This document shows positions 1 to 6,950 of a stretch of 11,342 nt of DNA, piece after piece (the first letter of the stretch is position 1; every line of letters begins with the position of its first letter). Under the pieces are notes generated by a model, which was not told the origin of the DNA, ran no database searches, and worked only from the letters and a program-made list of their open reading frames with translations. The stretch is from CAZWRN01 sp964446685 (GTDB lineage Bacteria > Patescibacteriota > Microgenomatia > Daviesbacterales > UBA10151), in NCBI GenBank assembly GCA_964446685.1, contig CAYUPO010000028.1, positions 1-11,342 on the forward strand, given 5' to 3'. The translations under genes and the position numbers were made by a program.

Positions 1-6
1 TTTTAT

Positions 7-35
7 TCTTGAATCATAAATCATAAATCTTGAAT
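7..35. repeat. Period-7 tandem repeat, four heptamers
   Basis: Four consecutive 7-mers are visible: TCTTGAA, TCATAAA, TCATAAA, TCTTGAA. They lie just downstream of the stop of the minus-strand metalloprotease gene. The same period and a related unit (TCTTAAA) recur in other spacers of this window at 575-588, 6627-6647 and 11113-11126. No function is known to me, and no hairpin is formed. Confidence 0.6.
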
Positions 36-49
36 CCTTTTTCTTCATC

Positions 50-514
50 TCAGGTCCAGCCACGTTCCTTCTTTAGTTTATTCCGATATTCTTTCACCCA
101 TTGTTTGTAGGCTCTGACCAAGTGATGGAGGTTTCTTTCTTCGAGCTCTTTTTGAATTACGCCCCCTGAATGTGGGTAGCGGTGCATTTTTTCTTTGGGA
201 GAGGAAAATCCGTGCGTATAATGGCAGAGTTCATGACCGATGGTATGATCGACTATTTCCACTGGAATGGAAGGATCCTTAAACATTGAAGTAATAGTGA
301 TAATCGATTTATTCCTGGCTGGATCGTACTTGATTGAGCCTAAGCGGAACTTGGAATATCTGCCAAACTGGATAAAGATCGGATTATCCTGAGTCACATC
401 GGAAAAATAAGTTGACCAGAGATGATCCAGGCGTGAAAGAAGCCAGATATTGTCTCTTATTGAGTGGTCAGTTCTGAGATTAGGCAATTTAAACTGAGAA
501 TCAAAGCTGGGCAT
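50..514 (-). CDS. SprT-like HExxH zinc metalloprotease
   Basis: This is a small predicted zinc metallopeptidase of 154 residues from the ATG at 514. The sequence shows HELCH at residues 94-98 (two zinc-ligand His plus catalytic Glu) and a PHSGG segment around His115 that is the likely third ligand. This is the layout of SprT-like/DUF45 (YgjP-type) minimal peptidases. There is no signal peptide or membrane segment, so it should be cytoplasmic. The substrate is unknown; SprT relatives act on proteins, including DNA-protein crosslinks, but I cannot assign that here. The frame stays open up to a TTG at 553, which would give 167 residues. I reject that start because the TTG lies inside a good -35 box (TTGACG, 17 bp, TAAAAT) that places transcription just before the ATG. 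It ends with TGA directly after Trp-Thr. Family-level call fairly sure, function unsure. Confidence 0.8.
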   Translation of the reverse strand: MPSFDSQFKLPNLRTDHSIRDNIWLLSRLDHLWSTYFSDVTQDNPIFIQFGRYSKFRLGSIKYDPARNKSIITITSMFKDPSIPVEIVDHTIGHELCHYTHGFSSPKEKMHRYPHSGGVIQKELEERNLHHLVRAYKQWVKEYRNKLKKERGWT

Positions 515-524
515 GAGTAGAGGT

Positions 525-553
525 ATTTTAGTCTTCTGACAATTGTTCGTCAA
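525..553 (-). promoter_or_regulatory. Sigma70-type promoter of the metalloprotease gene
   Basis: On the minus strand the -35 TTGACG (548-553) and -10 TAAAAT (525-530) are separated by exactly 17 bp. Ten bases separate the -10 from the ATG at 514, so the transcript would be nearly leaderless. This is sequence-only evidence; no start site has been mapped. Confidence 0.6.
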
Positions 554-565
554 TCTGATGATTGA
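550..565. promoter_or_regulatory. Palindrome joining two divergent -35 boxes
   Basis: TCAATC and GATTGA form a perfect 6-bp inverted repeat around TGAT. Each arm covers the TTGA core of one of the two divergent -35 boxes. It could be a shared operator or simply a by-product of two similar -35 boxes facing away from each other. Confidence 0.4.
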
Positions 566-590
566 TTTTCAAAAGCTCAAATCTTAAACT
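562..590 (+). promoter_or_regulatory. Sigma70-type promoter of the Thr-Pro membrane protein gene
   Basis: TTGATT (562-567), a 17-bp spacer and TAAACT (585-590) lie only six bases before the ATG at 597, predicting a leaderless mRNA. The -10 is formed in part by a heptamer-repeat segment (TCTTAAA, 582-588). It is back-to-back with the minus-strand promoter, with 8 bp between the two -35 boxes. Confidence 0.5.
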
Positions 591-596
591 CATCCA

Positions 597-926
597 ATGC
601 GATCCCCAGATAGAAAACCAAATCCTGAATTACCCCGCCCGAGTTTCATTGAGCCTCCAACCTGGCGTCAATCTTTCTCCTGTATTGGTTTGACGGTGGC
701 TGGATTAGGTTTGGTGATCTTAACATTTATGCATTTACCTGATGCACAACAACAAGAAGCACTACTTTCTTATACCCCGACACTAAGAACAGTTCCCACA
801 AGAACTCCAACTCCATTTCCGTTAGGGGTAACATTATCTGTAAACCATGGGACACCAACTCCCACTCCTGATCCAAGAAAGTTTAATACTCCCTCACAAA
901 TAGATCGAGCCTTCCCAGGATATTAA
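597..926 (+). CDS. Small single-pass membrane protein with Thr-Pro-rich tail
   Basis: A 109-residue protein that I cannot assign to a named family. The first 26 residues are polar and Pro-rich with several basic residues. Residues 27-47 form one hydrophobic membrane segment ending in TFMHL. The rest is rich in Thr and Pro, with TRTPTP and TPTPTPDP runs typical of extended, often glycosylated, extracellular linkers. The charge pattern suggests the N-terminus is inside and the TP-rich tail outside, perhaps crossing the cell wall. No catalytic motif or folded domain is visible. The start is supported by a leaderless promoter arrangement directly upstream, and the gene is divergent from the metalloprotease gene. 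It is a real gene by promoter and composition, but of unknown function. Confidence 0.65.
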   Translation: MRSPDRKPNPELPRPSFIEPPTWRQSFSCIGLTVAGLGLVILTFMHLPDAQQQEALLSYTPTLRTVPTRTPTPFPLGVTLSVNHGTPTPTPDPRKFNTPSQIDRAFPGY

Positions 927-1085
927 TATTATAAGTTATCCTATATCGTAATAAATGTTTTTATCTATTGACGATGTGATACATTTAGTTATATATACTT
1001 TTTTGTACTCAAAGGTTATTTAGCCTCAAAATTTGTAGTATTACTACTTAGCAGAAGATGCCCTTGAGTGAAAGAGGATTTTTGA

Positions 1086-3479
1086 TTAAATTACTATATT
1101 AAGAACTTTAGCAGGGATATAGATGGTTTTTCGGATAGTTTGGCCTTGGGTATATTTACTGATTTTCTCACCTTTTAATGCCATCTCTGTGACATCTTTT
1201 TCTGAAATATCCCGGTTTATTTTAAGCTGATCTCTGACTTTACCATTAACCTGGATCACTATTACTACTTCATCTGACACTAGCAATGACTCATCAACTG
1301 TTGGCCATTCACTTTTGTGAATACTAAAATCTTCCCCGATAATTGACCACAGTTCCTCGGTGACATGAGGAGCAAATGGCGATAGTAATTTAAGGAAGGT
1401 TTTTTTCTGGTTTTTTGAAAGTGACTGATGATAAACCAGATTAACAAATTCCATCATCCCGGCAATCGGTGTATTCATCTTCAGATCCAGGATATCTGTC
1501 TCAACTTTCTTGATTAATTTGTTTAGTGCCACATCAATTTCTTTAGAATTCTCATCACTGTCTGTTTTATGGATTATCTCCCAAACTCTGGTGATAAATT
1601 TATAGATCCCGTTAATACTTGATGGTTCCCAGGGAATGGTGTTTTCAAAAGGCCCCATAAAACTTTCATACATCCGCAAAGTGTCGGCACCGTATTCTTC
1701 AATTACACTTTCTGGAGAAATAACATTGCCTTTTGATTTTGACATTTTTCCGCCATCCGGTCCCAAAACTAGACCAATACTGGAAAGCTTTAAAAATGGC
1801 TCTTTTGTACTAACAGAATTGATGTCATATAACACTTTGTGCCAGAAACGAGCATAAAGTAGGTGTAAGACCGCATGTTCTGCACCCCCAAGGTACCAAT
1901 CTACCTCCATCATATACTTCTCTATATCTTTACCAACCATTTCTACATCATTAACTGGATCACAAAACCTCAAATAGTACCAACACGAGCCTGCCCACTG
2001 CGGCATAGTGTTTGTTTCCCGTTTGGCGGGTTTAGTGCATTTAGGACAAGTAGTGTTGACCCACTCATCAACTGTGGCTAAAGGCGACTCACCTGTGCCT
2101 GTTGGCTCATACTTCTCTACCTCCGGTAATACTACAGGCAACTGATCTTCCGGCACTGGAACGATACCGCAAGTACCACAATGTATTAAAGGGATAGGCT
2201 CTCCCCAATATCGCTGTCTGGAAAAAATCCAGTCACGCAGTTTGTAAGTGGTTTTTGTACTACCATTATGATTATCTATGAGATGTTTTGTTATTGTTTT
2301 TTTGGCATCTTCGCTTGGTTGACCAGTAAATTCTCCGGAGTTAATTAAGATCCCTTTCCCGGTATAGGGCAATGTTGATTCTGAGTTATCTGACTTTATT
2401 ACTTCAACTATTGGGATATCAAACTTCTGAGCAAATTCATAATCCCTTTCGTCATGAGCGGGAACCATCATTACAGCACCTGTTCCGTAAAAGCCTAATA
2501 CATAATCAGCAACCCAGACGGGCACTTTTTCACCATTAGCCGGATTGATCACAAATGAGCCTGTGAAAATGCCGGTTTTTTCTTTGCTAAGCTCAGTCCT
2601 TTCTAAATCACTTTTGCTTTGCACGGCTTTAACGTAATTTTCCACACTTTGTTTATGCTCATTGGTAACAAGCTCCTTAAGCTTAGGATGCTCTGGAGCT
2701 ACCACTACGGCTGTAACACCGAAAAGAGTGTCAACCCGCGTAGTGAATGTTTCTAGTACAAAATCCTTGTTTTCTACATCAAATACCACTAACGCCCCGT
2801 CACTTTTTCCGATCCAATTGCGCTGCATCTCTTTGATAAACTCCGGCCATTCTAAGTCCTCCAGATCAGTCAGTAGCCTGTCAGCATACTTTGTGATGCC
2901 AAGTATCCATTGGCGGATGGTTTTGCGCTCGACCTGAGTACCACAGCGGTCGCATTTACCATTGACTACCTCTTCATTGGCTAAGCCTGTTTTGTCTTTG
3001 GGGCACCAATTTATAGGAGCCTCATCTTCGTAAGCTAAACCCTGCTTATACAGCTGAAGAAAGATCCACTGAGTCCATTTGTAATAGTTTGGATCAGTTG
3101 TATTGATTTCACGATCCCAGTCATAAGACAATCCGGTCATCTGCATCTGACGCTTGATATTGGTTATATTACGCTCAGTTGTGATGCGTGGATGGATGCC
3201 AGTTTTTATGGCGTAGTTCTCAGCAGGCAAGCCAAAAGCGTCCCAGCCCATCGGATGCAGCACATTAAATCCTTTCATCCGGTGATAACGAGATATTACA
3301 TCTGATGAGACATATAGTTTGAAGTGACCAACATGTAGTCCTTCCCCCGAGGGATACGGAAACATATCTAAGATATATTTTTTGGGTTTATCTGAAAGAT
3401 CATCAGTTTTATAAACTTTAGCTTCTTCCCATTTATCCTGCCACTTTTTTTCGATTTTTACTGGTTGGTATTTATCCAT
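1086..3479 (-). CDS. leuS: Leucyl-tRNA synthetase (EC 6.1.1.4)
   Basis: The gene encodes a cytoplasmic class I synthetase that charges tRNA-Leu with leucine, 797 residues, complete and of bacterial type. HVGH at residues 49-52 is the HIGH motif and KMSKS is at 578-582. The editing (CP1) domain carries a Thr-rich TTRVDTLFG stretch near 240-250 and the conserved Asp343 in AHDERD, which in this family is needed for hydrolysis of mischarged tRNA. A Cys-bearing zinc-module-like region (NWCPKD ... CDRCG) lies between HIGH and CP1, and a second CxxC pair set follows CP1. The C-terminus has the usual VNGKVRDQ segment. I use the ATG at 3479. A 12-residue extension to a TTG at 3515 is open but unlikely, because that TTG is inside the -35 box of the promoter and the extension is not LeuRS-like. 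The gene is divergent from the polymerase gene across a 742-bp gap. Confidence 0.97.
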   Translation of the reverse strand: MDKYQPVKIEKKWQDKWEEAKVYKTDDLSDKPKKYILDMFPYPSGEGLHVGHFKLYVSSDVISRYHRMKGFNVLHPMGWDAFGLPAENYAIKTGIHPRITTERNITNIKRQMQMTGLSYDWDREINTTDPNYYKWTQWIFLQLYKQGLAYEDEAPINWCPKDKTGLANEEVVNGKCDRCGTQVERKTIRQWILGITKYADRLLTDLEDLEWPEFIKEMQRNWIGKSDGALVVFDVENKDFVLETFTTRVDTLFGVTAVVVAPEHPKLKELVTNEHKQSVENYVKAVQSKSDLERTELSKEKTGIFTGSFVINPANGEKVPVWVADYVLGFYGTGAVMMVPAHDERDYEFAQKFDIPIVEVIKSDNSESTLPYTGKGILINSGEFTGQPSEDAKKTITKHLIDNHNGSTKTTYKLRDWIFSRQRYWGEPIPLIHCGTCGIVPVPEDQLPVVLPEVEKYEPTGTGESPLATVDEWVNTTCPKCTKPAKRETNTMPQWAGSCWYYLRFCDPVNDVEMVGKDIEKYMMEVDWYLGGAEHAVLHLLYARFWHKVLYDINSVSTKEPFLKLSSIGLVLGPDGGKMSKSKGNVISPESVIEEYGADTLRMYESFMGPFENTIPWEPSSINGIYKFITRVWEIIHKTDSDENSKEIDVALNKLIKKVETDILDLKMNTPIAGMMEFVNLVYHQSLSKNQKKTFLKLLSPFAPHVTEELWSIIGEDFSIHKSEWPTVDESLLVSDEVVIVIQVNGKVRDQLKINRDISEKDVTEMALKGEKISKYTQGQTIRKTIYIPAKVLNIVI

Positions 3480-3486
3480 AATATTT

Positions 3487-3515
3487 ATTGTACCAGCCTT
3501 TTCACAAAAAACCAA
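3487..3515 (-). promoter_or_regulatory. Promoter of leuS
   Basis: On the minus strand TTGGTT (3510-3515), a 17-bp spacer and TACAAT (3487-3492) lie seven bases before the ATG at 3479. The expected start site falls at about 3480, so the mRNA would be leaderless. No T-box leader is present, so there is no sign of tRNA-sensing control of leuS. Confidence 0.6.
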
Positions 3516-3629
3516 ATGAACCTATAATTTCATATACGCCAGGTAACTTATGGTTCTACTCAAGTCTTTCGTTGTTATCAGAATGGCTGTGTAAAACAAT
3601 CAAAATAATCTTCATTTAAGTTTCACGAT

Positions 3630-3653
3630 ATTTTTCACATACGTGTGAAAAAT
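3630..3653. repeat. Perfect 10-bp hairpin made of two opposed DnaA-like boxes
   Basis: The arms ATTTTTCACA (3630-3639) and TGTGAAAAAT (3644-3653) are perfectly complementary around a TACG loop. Each arm contains a TTTTTCACA box, on opposite strands. It lies upstream of both divergent genes, so it is badly placed to be a terminator. A head-to-head pair of protein-binding sites is more likely. Confidence 0.6.
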
Positions 3654-3958
3654 GAATTTGATATTTTTTGATTTCTTTTTATGCTTTTTAAGGATGAGTT
3701 ACTACGCTTTTTTAGTTATTAAACTCTTTCCCCTCCTAAGCGGGTATTGGAATGAAGTATTACGATATATAAATATATTGTTTTGTTTTTCAAGCATTTT
3801 TACACAGTATATTTAACCAATCTGTTTTACACAGGTTCTTATTAACAGACAACATAAAAACGACTTGTTTTATAAAATATCTTATAACTTTAAACTGTTT
3901 TTTTACCATAATCATTTATCAAAGTAATCAACTCCCTATCTGACTAAAAGTGGCCAAA

Positions 3959-4006
3959 TTAAATTAATATGAATAACTAGTGAATAAGCTTTCAGTATTA
4001 ATTTAA
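3959..4006. repeat. 11-bp AT-only inverted repeat in the AT-rich tract
   Basis: TTAAATTAATA (3959-3969) and TATTAATTTAA (3996-4006) are perfect inverted repeats around 26 bases. Those 26 bases contain two TGAATAA direct repeats spaced 11 bp apart (3970 and 3981). They sit in one of the lowest-GC parts of the candidate origin. Confidence 0.5.
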
Positions 4007-4205
4007 AAACATTTTTATTAAAAAACCCGTAAATCCAGTCAGTTTTTATAATTAACAACATAATACATCAATCTATATTTTTAGTTTATTTTATATATCT
4101 TAAGACAACTTTGAATATCTTGCCCGTACATTGCTATGTTTCCAAAGTGATAAAACGTGTGAATCGTAACCTTCATTATTATATGTATTTGAGTGATTCA
4201 GCATA

Positions 4206-4234
4206 TTGACATCTCTAGTAAAAGTATCTACATT
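4206..4234 (+). promoter_or_regulatory. Promoter of the polymerase-TPR gene
   Basis: A perfect -35 TTGACA (4206-4211), a 17-bp spacer and TACATT (4229-4234) precede the ATG at 4258 by 23 bases. The predicted 5' leader is only about 16-17 nt and has no obvious Shine-Dalgarno sequence. Confidence 0.7.
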
Positions 4235-4257
4235 AGTTATCAACCTTACTTTGTGTA

Positions 4258-6552
4258 ATGGTTGAGCAGACAGTAGACAGACGGACTATGCGACAACATT
4301 TAACTGCCACTATTAATACGGTAATTTTTGGCGTTGTCGTTGCAGTGGCAGCTCTCATTCCTCTATTTTTCTCAAGTTTTACCACAGAATTTTATGAAAC
4401 ACCAAAAATAGTTTTACTTGTCTGTGCAGTTTTGCTTTTACTAACCCTTTGGTCAATTAGCTGGGTGATTGATGGAAAAGTTGTCATTACCAGAACCCCT
4501 CTGGATTTACCACTTCTTCTGATACTGGGGATAATTTTACTATCAACATTCTTTTCTGTAACTAGAAATGTAGCAATTTTTGGTAACATGCCAGGAATGC
4601 ATGGATCAGCTATCAGCTGGGTGGCTTATATCCTGTTTTATTTTATAGTTACCTCAAATCTGAAGAATATCACCCAGATAAAAACCTTAATTTATGCCAT
4701 GTTAGGGTCAACTACATTAGTTGCGGGGATCAGTTTGTTGTCATACTTTGGACTTTATTTGCCAATTAGTTTTGCTAAAGTGGCGAGTTTTAATCCGGCT
4801 GGATCAAATTCATTCTCAGCTGTTTTTTTGATGGTTATTATTTTACCGGTTCTTCTGTCATCTCTGATTAAACCAAATAAAGTAATCCCTCAAGTCATCG
4901 CCTTAGTACTTTCTATACTATTTTCCGTAACCATTGCTTTAGTTGGAAATACTGCTGCTCTGGTCGGAACTATTGTTGTATTACTGATTACTGTTTTAGC
5001 TTCCAAAAGAGAACAGTTGATCAAAGGGCTGCCTTTAGTAGTTCTTCCGGTAGTAATCGGAGCAATTGTCTGGGGACTAAGTATGGTTCCGGTTGGAAAT
5101 GTTAACCCGCTTTACAATAAAAAGCAAAGTTTTCCAGCAGAGCTACAACTCTCTTTTGATAACTCCTGGAAAGTTGCTGCCTCTGCTTTTACAGATAATC
5201 CTTTCTTAGGAACAGGTCCGGAATCATTCTTATTTAATTACACCCAGTACAAACCAATTGCGGTAAATTCTACTAATTTATGGGCAATCCGTTTTGATAC
5301 CGCTCATAATGAATATTTACAATTCTTAGGAACAATTGGTGGACTTGGTCTGATGGCTTTAATATTTTTGGCAGTAATGGTCATTAGCTTTGCCTGGAAA
5401 GGGCTGTTCCAGCATGAAAATAACATCGCCACAGCTCTGGCTATCAGTTCACTTGTATCAGTAGTTATGTTAGCTCTGCATACCTCAACTCCTGTCGTAA
5501 TTGTGGCTATGTTTTTGGTTTTTGCGATGCTGATGACTCTTCACAAACAACTAAGCGGCAAAGTTGATGAGTTCTCAATCGGTATTAAAGCTTCAAAAAT
5601 GAGAGAAAATACCAGTTACGATATCAATAATATGGTGGTCGGTGATATTTTACCGGTTATTTTGCTGATCCCTATTTTAATTTTTGTTGCCTGGACTTCA
5701 TATCAAACATACAAAGCTGTAGCAGCCGATGTTTATCACAGAAAAGCCCTCAATGTAGCTTCAGTCAAAGCTCTGGATACTTACAACTATTTAATTATGG
5801 CTGAAAATATGAACAAACGAATTGATCTGTACCGGGTTGATCTGGCTCAGACTAATTTTGCTTTAGCTAACGCTATTGCTGCTTCAAAAGGGCCAACTGA
5901 AGCTTCTCCAGGAGGATCATTGACAGATGCTGATAAAGCCAACATCCAAACACTTCTTTCTCAATCCGTAGCTGAAGGACGAAACGCAGTAGCTTTGAGC
6001 CCAAGAAATAGTGCTAACTGGGAAATTCTTGCCTCTATTTACAGACAGATCTCTGGTGTGGCACAAAATGCATTATCATTCTCACTGGACAGTTATGGAA
6101 GAGCAGTCGCTTTGGATCCCTTAAACCCGGCATTAAGACTTAATATCGGTGGTGTGTATTATTCAGCCAAAAATTATGATCTTGCCATCCGATTCTTTGA
6201 TGATGCTGTAAAATTAAAGCCTGATTATGACAACGCTTACTACAATTTGTCAGTTGCATTAAGAGATAAAGGAAACCTAAAAGAATCTCAGGATATTGCG
6301 GAAAAGCTGGTTTCAAGACTGCAAAAAGATACTAATAATCCCGATTATAAAGTTGCAGCAGATTATCTGGCTGATTTGAAGGCTAGAATTGCAACAGGAA
6401 GTGCCTCTCAATCCCAGATCACCCCTCCTGTAGCAGAAACAAATAGTGCTTTAGAAAATGACAAGTTACCAAAAGTAGAGTTACCAGCACTTAAAGATGA
6501 GCCAAAAAACGCTACTCCACCTGCTGTAAAAGCTGCCCAACCAGAACAATAA
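4258..6552 (+). CDS. Wzy/WaaL-like O-antigen polymerase/ligase with C-terminal TPR domain
   Basis: A 764-residue polytopic membrane protein. Residues about 15-425 hold roughly 11-12 hydrophobic segments and one large loop. That loop carries the Wzy_C-type signature: GTGPE at 318-322, then DTAHNEYLQ at 347-355 followed by a Gly-rich hydrophobic segment. In this superfamily (WaaL ligases, Wzy polymerases, PglL O-oligosaccharyltransferases) the loop His region handles lipid-linked glycans outside the membrane. A further membrane segment lies at about 464-482. Then comes an external part with TPR repeats (about 580-705, for example around the LDPLNPALRLNIGGVYY and LKPDYDNAYYNLSVAL stretches) and a Pro/Lys/Glu-rich tail (715-764). 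The TPR part could hold a protein acceptor, which would favour a role in protein or pilin glycosylation over lipid O-antigen, but the substrate cannot be read from sequence. It has its own promoter and no co-directional partner. Confidence 0.85.
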   Translation: MVEQTVDRRTMRQHLTATINTVIFGVVVAVAALIPLFFSSFTTEFYETPKIVLLVCAVLLLLTLWSISWVIDGKVVITRTPLDLPLLLILGIILLSTFFSVTRNVAIFGNMPGMHGSAISWVAYILFYFIVTSNLKNITQIKTLIYAMLGSTTLVAGISLLSYFGLYLPISFAKVASFNPAGSNSFSAVFLMVIILPVLLSSLIKPNKVIPQVIALVLSILFSVTIALVGNTAALVGTIVVLLITVLASKREQLIKGLPLVVLPVVIGAIVWGLSMVPVGNVNPLYNKKQSFPAELQLSFDNSWKVAASAFTDNPFLGTGPESFLFNYTQYKPIAVNSTNLWAIRFDTAHNEYLQFLGTIGGLGLMALIFLAVMVISFAWKGLFQHENNIATALAISSLVSVVMLALHTSTPVVIVAMFLVFAMLMTLHKQLSGKVDEFSIGIKASKMRENTSYDINNMVVGDILPVILLIPILIFVAWTSYQTYKAVAADVYHRKALNVASVKALDTYNYLIMAENMNKRIDLYRVDLAQTNFALANAIAASKGPTEASPGGSLTDADKANIQTLLSQSVAEGRNAVALSPRNSANWEILASIYRQISGVAQNALSFSLDSYGRAVALDPLNPALRLNIGGVYYSAKNYDLAIRFFDDAVKLKPDYDNAYYNLSVALRDKGNLKESQDIAEKLVSRLQKDTNNPDYKVAADYLADLKARIATGSASQSQITPPVAETNSALENDKLPKVELPALKDEPKNATPPAVKAAQPEQ

Positions 6553-6626
6553 GTCCATCCTTCTATTCTTTTACTTAATGATAAATAATTTTTGGAGTTT
6601 TAATTCTTACTGCGAAGCAGAAACTT

Positions 6627-6647
6627 ATTCAAATCTTAAATCTTAAA
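6627..6647. repeat. Period-7 tandem repeat (ATTCAAA, then two TCTTAAA)
   Basis: Three 7-mers in register lie between the polymerase gene and the 3' end of tRNA-Ala. The unit TCTTAAA is identical to those at 582-588 and 11113-11119. In the rest of 6553-6666 I see only a short CTGC/GCAG hairpin at 6610-6620 with no T-tract. Confidence 0.6.
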
Positions 6648-6666
6648 TCGAACCATCTACCACATG

Positions 6667-6738
6667 TGGACCGGAAGAGACTCGAACTCTCAACCCCTTC
6701 CATGCCATGGAAGTGCGCTACCATTGCGCTACCGGCCC
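6667..6738 (-). tRNA. tRNA-Ala (anticodon GGC)
   Basis: A complete 72-nt cloverleaf on the minus strand. The acceptor stem is GGGCCGG paired with CCGGTCC and includes the G3:U70 wobble that marks alanine tRNAs, with discriminator A73. The D-arm is GCGC around AATGGTA, the anticodon stem is CTTCC/GGAAG with loop ATGGCAT, and the T-arm is GAGAG/CTCTT around TTCGAGT. Anticodon GGC reads GCC/GCU codons. The 3' CCA is not encoded: the bases after A73 are CATG. It would therefore need CCA addition by tRNA nucleotidyltransferase. Confidence 0.96.
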
Positions 6739-6743
6739 TCGTC

Positions 6744-6798
6744 GAGACTAGACTTCAGCTTCCGCAATTTCAAAATTGCTCCAGCTTACGTCTGTCTC
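6744..6798. repeat. Long interrupted hairpin just 5' of tRNA-Ala
   Basis: Nested pairings give one extended 55-nt stem: GAGAC 6744-6748 with GTCTC 6794-6798, AGAC 6750-6753 with GTCT 6790-6793, AGCT 6757-6760 with AGCT 6783-6786, and GCAATTT 6764-6770 with AAATTGC 6773-6779. On the tRNA strand it ends five bases before the mature 5' end. It may be a leader structure or a palindromic repeat element. Confidence 0.55.
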
Positions 6799-6805
6799 TC
6801 CTCTG

Positions 6806-6861
6806 TGGATGATTCTTTCTACCATATATTATTTTATTGAGTCTCACTATAGAATCATCCA
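6806..6861. repeat. 11-bp perfect inverted repeat upstream of tRNA-Ala
   Basis: TGGATGATTCT (6806-6816) and AGAATCATCCA (6851-6861) are perfect inverted repeats around a 34-base AT-rich loop. Together with the neighbouring 55-nt hairpin they fill almost the whole interval between the candidate promoter and the tRNA. Confidence 0.6.
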
Positions 6862-6870
6862 ATCGAAGTC

Positions 6871-6899
6871 ATATTATTATCTAGATTATAACTCGACAA
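6871..6899 (-). promoter_or_regulatory. Candidate promoter for the tRNA-Ala transcript
   Basis: On the minus strand TTGTCG (6894-6899), a 17-bp spacer and TAATAT (6871-6876) predict a start near 6864. That gives a leader of about 125 nt before the tRNA, occupied by two hairpins. A start inside that leader, nearer the tRNA, cannot be excluded. Confidence 0.4.
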
Positions 6900-6950
6900 T
6901 TACTAAGATCTGTTTTGCAATTTTACTTGTTTTTGGTAGTTTCTTCTAGA

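Larger units (their letters stand above)
3587..4205. other. Candidate replication origin: DnaA-box cluster plus AT-rich tract
   Basis: Five sites match the DnaA-box consensus TTWTNCACA exactly. They are 3588-3596 (minus, TTTTACACA), 3631-3639 (plus, TTTTTCACA), 3644-3652 (minus, TTTTTCACA), 3798-3806 (plus, TTTTACACA) and 3825-3833 (plus, TTTTACACA). One near match, CTTTTCACA, is at 3498-3506. The stretch after the boxes is extremely AT-rich: I count about 15-23 percent GC in the 60-base lines at 3841, 3961 and 4021. This is what a DNA-unwinding element would look like. The spacer is flanked by divergent genes. No dnaA, dnaN or other replication gene is in the window, so this is a candidate only. 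No convincing protein-coding gene is in 3516-4257. Confidence 0.45.

Noticed and set aside
7..35. Tandem heptamers considered as a CRISPR array
   Set aside because: The units are 7 bp with no spacers, and no cas gene is in the window.
515..553. N-terminal extension of the metalloprotease to a TTG start at 553
   Set aside because: The TTG is the first triplet of a TTGACG -35 box with a 17-bp spaced TAAAAT. The extension would be upstream of the transcript start.
2662..2937. Plus-strand open frame antisense to leuS
   Set aside because: Ser/Thr/Val-rich translation typical of an antisense shadow. It covers the LeuRS editing and zinc region, which is clearly coding on the other strand.
3480..3515. 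12-residue extension of LeuRS to a TTG at 3515
   Set aside because: The TTG lies in the TTGGTT -35 box, and the ATG at 3479 gives the normal LeuRS N-terminus.
3630..3653. Perfect hairpin considered as a bidirectional terminator
   Set aside because: It lies upstream of both divergent genes, and its arms are AT-rich with only a CACA/TGTG core. A paired binding site fits better.
6643..6656. GGTTCGATT on the minus strand as a second tRNA T-loop
   Set aside because: No acceptor, D or anticodon arms can be built around it; it is part of the AT-rich spacer beside the heptamer repeats.
6660..6669. Palindrome CCACATGTGG at the tRNA 3' end
   Set aside because: Only 10 bp and partly fixed by the tRNA acceptor sequence; no second copy to suggest an attachment site.
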